Positions 1-10,890 of a stretch of DNA of 64,000 nucleotides are shown here, one piece after another; positions within the stretch are counted from its first letter, which is position 1; every line of letters begins with the position of its first letter. The stretch comes from Pogostemon cablin (lineage: Eukaryota; Streptophyta; Magnoliopsida; Lamiales; Lamiaceae): positions 21,744,279 to 21,808,278 of the forward strand of contig CM042983.1 in NCBI GenBank assembly GCA_023678885.1, in the 5' to 3' direction. The translations under genes were made by a program, and so were the position numbers. The notes under the pieces were generated by a model, which was not told the origin of the DNA, made no database searches, and saw nothing but the letters and a program-made list of their open reading frames with translations.

Positions 1-123
1 TTAAACTATTTAATTCTAATTTAATTTTAGTGCACAAATTTTTATTTAATATATTTTGATTTTTATATATATTTTTAATGTGGTATTTACTTAAAAATAT
101 ATCTTAATTTTTTTTAATTATTA

Positions 124-387
124 CTCCCTCCGTCCCATAGAAGTTGACACACTTTCCTTTTTGGTTTGTCTCACTAAAGTTGACACATTTTCTTTTTAAT
201 ACATGGGACCCACACAAAATAATTAATCTATTCTCATGGGCCCCACATATCACCTCTAATATATCTACCCACTACACATTAAATATTATTTCTCTCACTT
301 TACTTTACTTCACTTTACATTAAATTATTGTACTCCATAATCTTCGTACCCAAAAAAAATTATACCAACTCTTTTGGACGGAGGAAG
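124..387. mobile_element. Stowaway-type MITE
   Basis: A 264-bp element whose inverted ends are CTCCCTCCGTCC and GGACGGAGGAAG, flanked by TA dinucleotides (122-123 and 388-389). This is the Tc1/mariner-derived Stowaway signature. It has no coding capacity. Its interior matches the split MITE at 51552-51568/60462-60710 in reverse orientation. The other units lack it at this point, which confirms the borders. Confidence 0.9.
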
Positions 388-636
388 TATATTTTATGTT
401 AAAATGTTATCTTCATTTAACTGATCAAATTTCAGATAACTTTTTAATTGTTTTCTAGACCCGCTAGTATCAATAAATTATTTTGAAATGTATCGTAATA
501 AATGCGAGTATGACTAGAAGGATATGAAAGAAATATATATCATGCAAAATGTTATGCAAAAGTATACATTTGGTCATTATGAGACATGAGATAGAGTTCT
601 ATAAGCCAAAGTAATAACAAGTTATAAGTAATAGTG

Positions 637-1101
637 AGTATCGTTGGAGGACGAGCTGAGTCAAAGCTTCTCACATGTGGTGAGGAATTTAACTTGGAGA
701 CTGAAACTTGGACGAAAATACCGAACATGTCCCCAGTGCCGCCGGTGCACCATGGGATAATGAACCACCTGTTACATTTGAAACTCCACCACTAATTGTT
801 GTTGTAAATAATCAGTTATGTACTGCATATTGATTTGGAGATCAGGAAGTATAATATGGAGACTAATGAGTGGGTTTCAGTAGGAAGGCTGCCCGAACGA
901 GCTGATTCTATGTATGGATAAGGTTTAACATTTAGAGCATATGGTGATCGGCTTGTTGTGATTGAAGGGTCTCGAAATGCTGGTGAAGGATTCATCAAAG
1001 TTAATTCATGGGTTTCGAGTGATGGTCCACAGCAATGGGATCTTCTAGACATAAAGAGTTTCAGAAGTTTTGTATATAATTGTACGGTGATGGGATGTTG
1101 A
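637..1101 (+). pseudogene. F-box/kelch (SKIP11-like) 3' fragment, copy 1
   Basis: Translating across frame breaks gives the C-terminal kelch part of SKIP11-type F-box proteins: a GGAESKLLTCGEEFNLET-like stretch, then residues resembling IPNMSPV, DLEIRKYN, WVSVGRLPERADSM, FRACGDRLVVI, and the family's final VMGC before a stop (1099-1101). In the family this is an SCF ubiquitin-ligase substrate adaptor. Only the last third is present, with no F-box and no start. A TAA interrupts the WGLAFRA segment near 920. The complementary-strand ORF here is a shadow. Confidence 0.85.
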
Positions 1102-1388
1102 AATGACACCATGCTGTATTGTCGCATGCCATATTTTGAGACTGCCTCCTGGATATGCTGCATTTTGGCCCAAGGGTAATTTATCAAAAAAATTTAATCT
1201 TCTGTTTTCTTTTTCTTTTGGATGGGAGGAGGATATGATAGATTATCAAACATCACTCGAGTTCTAATTTAATGCTTTTCTTTCTTTTTTTTAATAAAAA
1301 AGAATATCGTAAAAGAGGTCAAAAGAAAACTCCATTTTTCATTAATCAATTCTACCCCATCAATACATTAATAAGATCACCTTTTTAC

Positions 1389-1919
1389 ATATTATCACAC
1401 TACACAGTTGTGGATCATTTCTTGCTTCTATCTCTTCTACTCTGCATTTCCATCGCAGTTAATGGGCTTCACACATTGCCTCCTGCACCCACTCACCACA
1501 ATCACACCTACCTTCCAACCCCCTCCCATCCTACTCATCCACCCGTGAAGTCACTGATTCATCCACTGGTAAGAAAGAAGGTGGTTGTCCAAGGCATTAT
1601 ATTCTGTAAATCCTACAAGTATACCCTTATTCCAGGTCCAATCGTGAAGCTGCAATGCAACAACATAAAGCATGGATTGGTGGAGTAACAGAAGACCAAC
1701 AAGAATGGGTACTTCTACTTCACACTGGAAAAACTCACCATATTGGCCTTCCACAAGTGTAAGGTGTTCCTCGTCTCCTCTCCCATCCGCAGATAAGGCG
1801 TCGCCACCAACTACAATGCCATGCTCTACCACGTGCCCACCAACAAAATGCTTCCGTGTCAACTCTTCTCCGTTGGATCCTTTGCTTTCGAATCTACCAA
1901 GAAACTACCGTGTTATCAA
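1389..1919 (+). pseudogene. Pollen Ole e 1-like proline-rich protein pseudogene, copy 1
   Basis: The reading frame gives a hydrophobic signal-peptide-like stretch (LLLSLLLCISIAVNG), a Pro/His-rich linker, then an Ole e 1 domain start (KVVVQGIIFCKS, then VKLQCNN). After a stop at about 1686 it continues in other frames with KCKVFLVSSPIRR-, YHVPTNKM- and LFSVGSFAFEST-like segments. This order matches plant extracellular Ole e 1/extensin-type proteins (AGP31-like). The initiating ATG is missing and there are several stops and frameshifts. No intron is seen. Confidence 0.82.
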
Positions 1920-2898
1920 AACTCCATCATCCATTTTAGTTAGATCTGTCATTTTCATCATAATTTTATCGTCTAATAATATTTCATTATTTACTTTGGA
2001 GTAAGAATTTGATTTGGTGAAAATCAGTGATGGCTCGAAATGTTCCTATTTGCTCGATATGTTTCTAAAGCATTGTTCTATAGATTGATTTAACTATAAA
2101 AATATAAAATCAAACATGAAATTCTATTTATATTTTAAATTTTCCTTCATCTTTCATTATTATTGTATTTAAAAACTATTCAATTTTAATCTTAATCGTT
2201 CATTTAATACTTTTGATCTCAATCATGAACCTATTTATGTCAATAATAATTTTGTCTTATTTTTAAATAATTTCTTTTTATTTTTTAATTAATAATATAC
2301 ATTTGGAAAATATAAGAGATAATTTTAGTATATTCCATTAATTGTCAAACAATATACTAATTTTAAAATAATATATCAATCAATATATTTTAATTTAATT
2401 TACATAATGTTTATACTGTATTTAGAAACATTCAATTTTAATCTTGACCGTTCACTTAATACTTTTGATAATAATGAACCAATTTTTAACAATAATAATT
2501 TCTTTTTATATTTTAATTAATAATATAAATTTGGTAACTATAAGAGATAATTTTGTTATATTTCATTAATTGTCAATCAGTATACTAATTTTAAAACAAT
2601 ATATCAATCAATATTCAATCAATATATTTTAATTTAATTTACATAAAGTTTATACTGTAGTTAGAAACATTCAATTTTAATCTTAAACGTTCATTTAATA
2701 CTTTTGATAATGAAGAACCAATTTATGCAATAATAATTTCTTTTTATATTTAATTAATGATATAAATTTGGTAAATACAAGAGATATTTTTAGCATATTC
2801 CATTAATTGTCAATCAATAATATCAATCAATATATTTTAATTTAATTTACATTAAGTTAATATTTTAGTTTTATTTTTCTTAGTATTCAATTAATCTA
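1920..2898. repeat. AT-rich unit spacer with three ~245-bp subrepeats
   Basis: No gene is visible. A block beginning GTATTTAAAAACTATTCAAT (2166) recurs at about 2419 and 2657 with small changes. Each is followed by a Dof/TA-rich stretch ending in an ATATTTTAATTTAATTTACA-like sequence. The same spacer follows the Ole e 1-like copies in the other units and supplies their empty sites. Confidence 0.75.
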
Positions 2899-3536
2899 TT
2901 AAACTATTTAATTATAATTTAATTTTAGTGCACAAATTTTTTATTTAATATATTTTGATTTTGATATATATTTTCAATGTAGTATTTACTTTAAAATACA
3001 TCTTAATTTAGTTTAATTGTTCTATTTTATGCTAAAATATTGTCTTCATTTAACTGATCAAATTTCAGATAACTTTTTAATTGTTATCTATACCCACTAG
3101 TATTAATAAATTATTCTGAAATGTATCATAATAAAATATTTAAACTCAACGGGTACATGTATGACTAGAAGGATATGAAAGAAATAGAATTTATCATTAT
3201 AAGGTATACACTTTTGAGCTAAAATACTTTCAAATACAAGGGGAAGAAAAAATTACTCTCCACTACAAATTAACATTAAAAGAGACCAAATTACCATTAA
3301 TAAATACTCCTAAATCAGATTTCAATTTCATCTTTCCTGATGATGTCTCCTCCCGCATGACCTCACGCAACCGCCGCCTTTCCTCCGCCCCCATCGCTGC
3401 CATGCATCCTCTTCCCGACCACATATCTACAAACCCTAAAGTCAGCCTTCTATCTCACCTTCAAACTTTTTCCCCTAATTTTGCCCTAGTCCACGCCACC
3501 TATGGCAGAATTTTCTACCGATGACATTGTATAATA

Positions 3537-3825
3537 AATGGCGTGGAGATGCTCCTACCTCGTCGCTGCCACTCTCGCCATTTGCACCGTTGTGAGAACC
3601 ACAGATAGTTATGTCGTTACTCTCAGGAAGTAGAATGTGCAGACGCAATTGCTATCAATTTGGAAACCTAGAAATGGAGATGTTTGGTACAGTTTCAGAG
3701 GGAGGGTCAAATCGATAGAAATGGATAACCCAGAAGAGTTGGATTGTGTGGGTACTGGTTTGAACATTGAGTGCGTGGTGAGTGATTCATCGATTAAACC
3801 TGCAGCAGAAGGAGGAGGCGAGTAA
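3537..3825 (+). pseudogene. Captured gene fragment A1 (unidentified, signal-peptide-like start)
   Basis: Starting at an ATG near 3540, the frame reads a Trp/Cys-containing hydrophobic stretch like a signal peptide, then after a stop (3630-3632) an open stretch of 62 codons ending at 3825. That stretch contains GDVWYSFRGRV and DCVGTGLNIECVVSD. GC content is well above the flanks. I do not recognise the family. It lies inside MULE A, in the same orientation as the other captured pieces. Confidence 0.5.
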
Positions 3826-3892
3826 TCAAGCGTATAGAGGAGATTGGATGTAGTTCAATTGGCAGGGTTTGCTTTGGAGTGGTAGGTTTTGA

Positions 3893-4020
3893 TAGCACCC
3901 TTCTTCTCTGGGGCACTGACATGGGGGCGATGAAGCAGGTTCTATCCAAAACCGCCCCTCTCTTCATGGTGGCATCTCAGCTGATTTTGGCGGGATTGTT
4001 GTTGATCGGCTACTAATGGC
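3893..4020 (+). pseudogene. Captured gene fragment A2, EamA/DMT transporter-like
   Basis: Translation includes LLWGTDMGAMKQVLSK and a hydrophobic ASQLILAGLLLIGY before a stop. This resembles the first transmembrane segments of plant EamA-type drug/metabolite transporters (chloroplast WAT1-related kind: WGTAMVAMKE...LPAGLLL). Only about 40 residues are present. Downstream similarity is unclear. The identification comes from recalled motifs, so confidence is moderate to low. Confidence 0.45.
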
Positions 4021-4084
4021 CCTGCCTCTCAGCCACTGATGGCTTGTGTTGCCATCCCTGGCTTCAATTTTAGGCCCATGCCTA

Positions 4085-4310
4085 TTTTGTCAGTTGCCCA
4101 GCGACTGATCATCAAGGGCTTTTGATCTCTTCGAACTTGGATCCATGCCTTCCCTTCGTCACCACTGATTCCTCAAAGGCGAACCCATTGAATACGCCGC
4201 CGTGGTATACGCTAGTGACAACGTCTCCTTCCTATTCGCAAAGTTTACTTTCGTGTGTTTGTGATAGCAACTTCTTCACTTATCGTGAAAAATTCTCGGA
4301 TGGGTAATGG
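4085..4310 (+). pseudogene. Captured gene fragment A3 (unidentified exon-like piece)
   Basis: A GC-richer block with two overlapping open frames. One frame reads GEPIEYAAVVYASDNVSFLF, which looks like real coding sequence. The other is a 61-codon ORF (4122-4307). I do not recognise the family. It lies between fragments A2 and A4 in MULE A, in the same orientation. Confidence 0.4.
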
Positions 4311-4616
4311 TATTTCATACCCCTTTTCTGCCTTGATGATAGAGGTTCTTATGGATTGGTTAATGGATATTATAGAGCCCTTGTTAAATCTTGATGTAGT
4401 TGGTTGTAGTGGTGATTTCTGCTGATATCAAGTTGAAGAGCATACTCGTTATGTTGTTATGCTTTCTTCGTCCCACGCTACGTCTAGTTTTGATATTACA
4501 AAGATTAAGTACGATTTTATCTTTCATGAGAGAACCCAATTCGTGACTCTGTTTTGTTCTTGCTCATTGTGATTTTAATTTGGGTACATGATTCTCCTGG
4601 TTTGGTTTGTATTTTT

Positions 4617-4970
4617 TAAGGCTAACTACTGGGCAATCTACTCCTGATTGCTCAAATAAAGGGGTTTCAGTCATTACTGAGAATTGCAAGCTTTTGCGGA
4701 AGCTCCATATCAATGGGTGGAGAACGAATAGGATAGGTGATGAGGGAGTGATTGCTGTTGCAAAAAATAGTATTAATCTTGTGGAGTTGGTTCTTATTGG
4801 GGTGAACCCTAACTCGGTGAGCTAAACGGCTATGGCGTCGAATTGCCAGAAGTTGGAAAGGTTGGCGCTTTGTGGGAGTAAGACCGTCGGAGATGCTGAG
4901 ATTTCATGTCTTGCTACAAAATGCAAGGCACTAAAGAAGCTTTGTATAAAGGGAAGAGAAACATAACCTC
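4617..4970 (+). pseudogene. Captured gene fragment A4, F-box/LRR SKIP2 (VFB)-like
   Basis: Translation gives leucine-rich-repeat sequence typical of plant SKIP2/VIER F-box proteins: CKLLRKLHINGWRTNRIGDE, then VAKN..NLVELVLIGVNPNS, and after a TAA (4823-4825) MASNCQKLERLALCGSKTVG and CKALKKLCIKG. Family members are SCF adaptors. Here only about 115 LRR residues remain, without an F-box. It sits inside MULE A on the same strand as A1-A3. An AG at the upstream edge may be an inherited splice acceptor. Confidence 0.8.
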
Positions 4971-5850
4971 TTTGTATTGACTTGCGGGTGCTCTAAGCAA
5001 TCTACTTAGAGTAAGGAGTAATTGTCTTTACTATGTAACAGTTCTAACTTGATCAATTCATCAGATCCTTATTGTTTTTCTTAATCATAATTATTGCTCC
5101 AAGTGATTATTTAAAGAGTAACAACTATTTGTTAATTTCCACAAATAAATCTTACTAATAACACTCAGAACCAAATAGATATCATTTATTAATTTCATTC
5201 TGTTGCACTGAATTCAGAAAGAAAAAGGATATTTCACCATAAAAAAGTTAGTAGTTTTAAGCTCATTTTTCTTGCTATAGCATCATGAAATATGAATTTG
5301 AAACTGTTTGTGGAGAGATAATTAGGTGCAAAAGGGGGGAGAGAGAGGGGCTTCTTAGATTTAAAAAAGAACCTGCAAGTCAATACAAAGAAGCTTTTTA
5401 TATTATTATCTGCTTGCTCATAGTATTTTTTTTGTATTCTTTAAGACATTTGTCAGCCTTGTCTAGGCTTTGTTCCTTTCTTGCGGCAAGATATTGAGAG
5501 TAGAATATGATGGTTTAGGCTATGTTTGCACATTTCTTAATATGTGGTGTCGGAATTTATTTAAAAGACTACTTAGTTCGAAATGTGCAAACACATAAAA
5601 ATCAATTTTGCACAATTTAATCAATTTTGCAAAATTTAATATGTGGAGTCGGAATTTGTGCAAAAAAATTGTGCAAAACAAAATGTAAAAACAAATTATG
5701 AAAACAAATTGTGCAAAATAAAATATGCAAACACATAGGGGTATTTATGGTATCACAATCTATAATTGTGTAGTTATTAGTGTTAGTTCTTAGAGTTATA
5801 ATGTTTATAGCAATTATGTATTATTTTATGTATCCCATAGTAAGTGACCC
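4971..5850. repeat. Non-coding right arm of MULE A with subterminal GTGCAAAA repeats
   Basis: AT-rich sequence without a convincing gene. The 70-codon ORF at 5285-5497 has no recognisable features. Bases 5580-5740 repeat AATTGTGCAAAACAAAATG-like motifs. From 5736 the sequence (GGTATTTATGGTATCACAAT) matches the right end of MULE B (9556-9675) almost base for base. Confidence 0.65.
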
Positions 5851-5961
5851 AAAGAAATATATATCATGCAAAATGTTATACAAAAGTATACGTTTGGTCA
5901 TTATGAGACATGAGATAGAGTTCTAAAGGCCAAAGTAATTACAAGTTATAAGTAATAGTGA

Positions 5962-6436
5962 ATGTCGTTGGAGGGACTGGAGGAGCTGAGTCAAAGCTTC
6001 TCACATGTGGTGAGGAATTTAACTTGGAGACTCAAACTTAGACGAAAATACTGAACATGTCCCCGGTGCACGCTGCTGCACCATGGGTAATTAATCGCCT
6101 TCTACATCTGAAGATCCACCACTAATTGCTGTGGTAAATAATCAATTATATGTTGCAGATAATATTGATTTGGAGATCAGGAAGTATAATAAGGAGTCTA
6201 ATGAGTGGGTTTTAGTAAGAAGGTTGCCCGAACGAGCTGATTCTATTCATAGATGGGGTTTAGCATTTAGAGCATGTGGTGATCGACTTATTGTGATTGG
6301 AGGGCCTCGAAATGCTGGTGAATGATTTATTGAGGTCAATTCATGGGTTCCGAGTGATGATCCACAGTAGTAGGATCTGCTCGACATAAAGAGTTATGGA
6401 AATTTTATATATAATTGTGCAGTGATGGGATATTGA
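5962..6436 (+). pseudogene. F-box/kelch (SKIP11-like) 3' fragment, copy 2
   Basis: The same fragment as copy 1, beginning VVGGTGGAESKLLTCGEEFN. It has a longer open segment (6131-6325) reading LYVADNIDLEIRKYN, RRLPERADSIHRWGLAFRAC and GDRLIVIGGPRNAGE before a TGA. The family C-terminus survives as VMGY plus a stop. There is no F-box and no start codon. Confidence 0.85.
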
Positions 6437-6688
6437 ATATGACACCATGTTGTGGTGTAGTATGCCGTATTTAGAGACGGCCTCTTGGATATAGTGCATC
6501 TTCGCTAACGGGTAATTTATCAAAACTTTTTAATGTTTTGTTTTCATTTTCTTTTGGATGGTAGGAGGTTATCAGACATCACTCAAGATTTAATTTTAGA
6601 CTTTTCTTTCTCTTTAAAAAAAATACCATAAAAGAGGTCAAGAGAAAACTCTATTTTTCATTAATCAATTCTACTCCCTTATTAAAAT

Positions 6689-6708
6689 AATAAGATCACT
6701 TATCTATA
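6689..6708. repeat. Direct repeat left of the Ole e 1-like copy
   Basis: AATAAGATCACTTATCTATA, matched 19/20 at 7405-7424 on the other side of the Ole e 1-like pseudogene. U4 and U5 have only one copy of this motif and no Ole e 1-like gene between. Confidence 0.75.
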
Positions 6709-6711
6709 CAT

Positions 6712-7251
6712 TGTCACACAACAGTTATTGCTCGTTTATTGCTTTTATCTCTTCTACTATTCATTTCTATCGCAGTAAATGGGCTACATGCACCGAATCC
6801 TGCACCCACTCACTACAACCACACCTACCCTCTAAACCCCTCCCATCCTACTCATCAACCCATGAAGCCGCCGATTCATTCATTGATAAGAAAGAAGGTG
6901 GTTGTCCAAGGCATCGTTAACTGCAAATTCTGCAAGTATACCTCTATTTCAGTTGCAATTGTGAAGCTGCAATGCAGTAACACGAAGAATGGATTGGTGG
7001 AGAAATAGAAGACCAACAAGAATGTGTATTTCTACTTCACACCGGAGAAGCTCTCCACATTGGCCTTCCATAAGTAAAAGGTGTTCCTTGTCTCCGCTCC
7101 CATCCGTAGATATGGCGTCGCCACCAACTACCAAGGCGGACTCACCGACGCCATGCTCTACCCCGTGCCTACCAATAAAATGCTTTCGTCTCAACTCTTC
7201 TCCGTCGGACCATTCGCTTTTGAATCCACCAAGAAACTGAAATGTCATTAA
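6712..7251 (+). pseudogene. Pollen Ole e 1-like proline-rich protein pseudogene, copy 2 (best preserved)
   Basis: Signal-peptide-like LLLSLLLFISIAVNGLHA, a His/Pro-rich linker, the domain start KVVVQGIVNCKFCKYT, VKLQCSN, then after a TAG (7006-7008) YFYFTPEKLSTLAFHK, VFLVSAPIRRYGVATNYQGG, MLYPVPTNKML and LFSVGPFAFES before TAA (7249-7251). This is essentially the whole Ole e 1 domain, without introns. The expected ATG reads TTG (near 6712), as in the other copies, so the loss predates unit duplication. Family members are secreted cell-wall proteins. Confidence 0.85.
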
Positions 7252-7952
7252 AACTCCATCGTCCACTTTAGTTAGATCTGTCATTTTTATCGTAATTGTA
7301 TCGTCTAATAATATTTCATTATTTACTTTGGAGTAAAAATTTGATTTGGTTAAAATCAGTGATGGCTCGAAATGTTCCTAAAACATTGTGCTATAGATTG
7401 ATTTAATAAGATCACCTATCTATAAATATATAAAAAAAATGTGAAATTCTTTTATATTTTTAATTTTCCTTCATCTTTAAATTTTAATGTATTTAAAAAC
7501 CATTTAATTTTAATCTTGATCGTTCATTTAATATTTTTGATCTCAATCAAGAACCTATTTATGCCAATAATAATTCCTTTTTATTTTTAAATATTTCTTT
7601 TTATTTTTTAATTAATAACAATATAAAATTTGTAAATATAAGAGATAATTTTGGTATATTCCATTAATTGTCAATCAATATACTAATTTTAAAACAATAT
7701 ATTAATCAATATTCAATCAATATATTTTACTTTAACTTCCAAAAAGTTTATAATGTATTTAAAAATATTCAATTTTAATCTTGACCGTTCATTTAATACT
7801 TTTGATAATCATGAACAAATTTATGCCAATAATAATCTCTTTTTATTTTTAATTAATAATATAAATTTTTGTAAATACATGAGATATTTTTGGCATATTC
7901 CATGAATTGTCAATAATATCAATCAATATTCAATCAATATATTTTAATTTAT
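7252..7952. repeat. U2 spacer, left part, including second direct repeat
   Basis: AT-rich spacer homologous to 1920-2650, with no gene. It contains AATAAGATCACCTATCTATA at 7405-7424, the partner of 6689-6708. It ends where MULE B interrupts it. Confidence 0.7.
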
Positions 7953-8089
7953 GGATTTATTACTCCTAGATACACAATTTAGAGCATATTTACTGTAGAA
8001 TACAAAGGGAAAAAAGAATTACCATAAGCTACACAAATTAGTTGCAGTGAGACTAAATTAACCTTCATATCTACGTTGCTGTATAGGGC

Positions 8090-8610
8090 TTTACCCCCTG
8101 CTCTCTTCTCTAATCTGGACTTCTCTCAGTTGGCCCTTCATCCCTAATCGGTGCTGCCCGTTGTCATCGCAGGAATGCCCGTTTGGATCCATCTCGGATC
8201 TAAGTTTCTCACATCCAGATCTGCCTGTTTCCAATGCTGTCGTGCTCCTCTTCTTATCGGCGCCGCCGACCTTCGAGAGCTCTACCCAGTGGCTTCTCGC
8301 AATGTCCTGGTTTTAATCGATTTGGGCGCTAAATTCAGATCTGCGCCACCTAGGATTCCATCGGTTGCCAGTCATCCTTGCTGGTTGTGAACTGCCGACG
8401 GCCCCAACTTCCACTCGCTGCCTCTTTTGTGCCACTCGATTCCCGCTTGTAAAACTTCGACAATGTTCTTCTTCTTCTCAAATCTCCAATATTCAAATTG
8501 TTGAACATTTAGAGGACACTCCTCAATCGCTGGCTTCTGCTACTATCTCCGTTGATCGCTCCAATTTGTACCATCCTCCTGGTACACCCTCACATTCATT
8601 TATATAAATC
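8090..8610 (+). pseudogene. Captured gene fragment B (unidentified)
   Basis: A GC-rich block (around half G+C against about a quarter outside) with two overlapping plus-strand open frames, 8151-8390 and 8365-8607. The frames contain MPVWIHLGSKF and LASATISVDRSNLYH. I do not recognise a family. The abrupt composition change and position inside a MULE suggest a captured exon, possibly with 5' UTR. A short internal similarity (ATCTAAGTTTCTCACATCCA near 8210 and CGCTAAATTCAGATCTG near 8329) may be a local duplication. Confidence 0.4.
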
Positions 8611-9675
8611 GAGATGTCTTTGGAGCAGAGGGTGATTTTATTACATCGTCTGTCAGATGTTTGGAGAGGTTATTCACCTCAAAGTCTTCTTTTTATGGTT
8701 AAAAATAATGAAACTTAATCTGCCATTTCTCCATCAGATGATTGAAGTTTGGGTAATGTGCCTTTTGGAGTCATCATTTGCCGTCTGGTAACATTGCCGG
8801 CGGTTTCAGTCCACACTATTTATACCTTTGTCTCTATGAACTGTAAAACTTGATTGTATTAACTATCAATTTTATCAAGTTTTTTTCCTTATTATGATGC
8901 ATTTCTTCTATTGTGTATTGATGTTTAATCGAATCAATTGATTTGATCTTGAATTATTGTGGTAGTTTGACAGAATTGGAACTTCATTGTGTAAATGCTT
9001 TCTGGATTTGAAATTGGGTTGATTGATTAGTTAAGTGTTTACTTTTTGTGTGGTTGATGCAATTGATCTGATCTTGTTCGTATGTAATTTCTTTTTTCTG
9101 ATTTAGGTTATTTGATCATGATCTTTACTGGCATTTGGGGATTAATTCTGTAGAATAGCACCACAATGGTCTTGTATCACAAATATTTGTGGAGTAAAAT
9201 ACGAAAAGAATGATGATCATTATGCAAGATTTTAAGATAAATAATGAATAAAATACAGGCTAGAAGAATTTCAACCACATAATATATCTGATAATTTAGT
9301 AGCTAATTCCATCTACCACATGTGAAAACAGATAATAATTTACTATTTATACTAATTGCAGAACTACTTGACTATATAACTATCAATTTTGATTATGATC
9401 GCATCTTTCAACTTGTGTATTTTAAATGTGAAAAAAAATTGTAAAACAAATGTGCAAAACGAAATGTGAAAAAAATTGTGCAAAACAAAACGTGCAAAAT
9501 AAAATTGTGTAAAACAAAATGTGAAAAACAAAATTGTGCAAAAACAAAATGTGCAAACACATAGAGGTATTTATGATATCACAATCTATTTTGTGTAGTT
9601 ATGAGTATTAGTTCTTTGACTCATATAGTTTATAACAATTATACATTATTTCATGTATCCCATAGTGAGTGACCC
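8611..9675. repeat. Non-coding right arm of MULE B
   Basis: No gene is seen. Bases 9420-9560 repeat AAATGTGCAAAACAAAATG-like motifs, as in MULE A. The end segment carries GGTATTTATGATATCACAAT. Confidence 0.6.
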
Positions 9676-10128
9676 TTATTTTAATTTACATAAAGTTTAT
9701 ATTTTGGTTTTATTTTTTCTTAATATTCACTTAATCTATTTAAACTATTTAATTATAATTTAATTTTAGTGCACACATTTTTTATTTAATATATGTTGAT
9801 TTTGAAATATATTTTTATTGTAGTATTTACTTTAAAATACATCTTAATTTAGTTTAATTATTCTATTTTATATTAAAATATTATCTTCATTTAACTGATC
9901 AAATTCAGATAACTTTTTAATTGTTATCTAGACCCGCTTGTATTAATAAATTATTCTGAAATGTATCGTAATAAAATATTTAAACTCGACGGGTACATGT
10001 ATGACTAGAAGGATATGAAAGAAATATATATCGTGCAAAATATTATGCAAAAGTATATGTTGGTCATTATGAGACATGAGATAGAGTTCTAAAGGCCAAA
10101 GTAATTACAAGTTATATGTAATAGTGAA

Positions 10129-10607
10129 TGTTGTTGGAGGGATCGGAGGAGCTGAGTTAAAACTTCTGACATGTGGTGAGGAATTTAACTTGGAGACTCA
10201 AACTTGGACGAAAATACCGAACATGTCCCCATTGTGCACTAGTGAACCATGGGATAACTAACCACCTTCTATATCTGAAGCTCCACCACTAATAGCTATT
10301 GTAAATAATCAATTATACGCTGCACAGTATATTGATTTGGAGATCAGAAAGTATAATGAGGAGACTAACGAGTGGGTTTCAATAGGAAGGTTTCCCAAAT
10401 TAAACGAGCTAATTCTATGTATGGATGGGGTTTAGTATTTAGAGCATGTGGTGATCAGCTTGTTATGATTCAAGGCCTCGGAATGTTGGTGAAGGATTCA
10501 TCGAATTTATTTCATGGGTTCCGAGTGATAGTCTACAATAGTGGGATCTTCTCGACAGAAAGAGTTTCGGATGTTATGTATATAATTGTGTGGTGAAGGG
10601 ATGTTGA
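10129..10607 (+). pseudogene. F-box/kelch (SKIP11-like) 3' fragment, copy 3
   Basis: The same truncated kelch segment. Recognisable pieces are GGIGGAE, the GEEFNLETQTWTKIPNMSP-like stretch, DLEIRKYNEETNEWVS, MYGWGLVFRACGDQLV, and the terminal Cys before TGA (10605-10607). The start is missing and there are frameshifts around 10395 and 10480. Confidence 0.82.
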
Positions 10608-10890
10608 AATAATACCAAGATGTGGTGTCGTGTTCTGTATTTTGAGACGGCCTCCTGGATATACTGCATTTTGGCCCATAGGTAATTTATCAAAGCTTTT
10701 TAATGTTCTATTTTCTTTTTCTTTTGGATGGAGGATGATAGGATGGATTCTAAGACATCACTCAAATTCCAATTTAATGCTTTTCTTTCTCTTTTTTTTT
10801 ATAAAAAAATACCGTAAAAGAGGTCAAGAGAAAGCTCCATTTTTCATTAATCAATACGAATCCCTTAATACAATAATAAGATCACCTTAT

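Larger units (their letters stand above)
1..2898. repeat. Tandem pseudogene unit U1 (reference copy)
   Basis: The first of at least six paralogous units. Order: an AT-rich leader with a Stowaway MITE, a kelch fragment, an Ole e 1-like fragment and an AT-rich spacer. Bases 1-100 recur near 2899, 9740, 25231, 30855 and 48460, which sets the period at about 2.9 kb before insertions. The left border may lie outside the window. Confidence 0.85.
3187..5850. mobile_element. Pack-MULE A (non-autonomous Mutator-like element)
   Basis: Inserted between perfect 9-bp duplications AAAGAAATA (3178-3186 and 5851-5859). A 9-bp duplication is the hallmark of Mutator-like transposition. The unit copies show the uninterrupted site. 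Terminal inverted similarity is short and degenerate (GAATTTATCATTATAAGG and the complement of ATAGTAAGTGACCC). Its subterminal repeats are shared with element B. No transposase is present. The interior holds GC-richer pieces resembling several unrelated genes, so it is a gene-fragment carrier. Confidence 0.82.
7953..9675. mobile_element. Pack-MULE B (non-autonomous Mutator-like element)
   Basis: The left end GGATTTATTACTCCTAGATA and right end CATAGTGAGTGACCC correspond to the ends of MULE A. The flanking spacer is repeated as TTTAATTTA on both sides (9 bp), offset by one base on the left and four on the right, so borders are good to a few bases. The right 120 bp is nearly identical to that of A. 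It has a GC-rich interior and no transposase. Confidence 0.72.
2899..9739. repeat. Tandem pseudogene unit U2
   Basis: The second copy of the unit, enlarged to 6.8 kb by two MULE insertions: A at 3187-5850 in the leader and B at 7953-9675 in the spacer. It keeps the best preserved Ole e 1-like pseudogene. Removing A and B leaves about 2.45 kb, close to U1 without its MITE. Confidence 0.8.

Noticed and set aside
816..1187. Minus-strand ORFs opposite the kelch fragments (also 6341-6523, 27473-27713)
   Set aside because: They are shadows: the same ORF recurs wherever the plus-strand kelch fragment occurs and has no domain of its own.
5285..5497. 70-codon ORF with a hydrophobic stretch in MULE A
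   Set aside because: Composition matches the AT-rich flank, there is no family resemblance, and there is no counterpart in MULE B.
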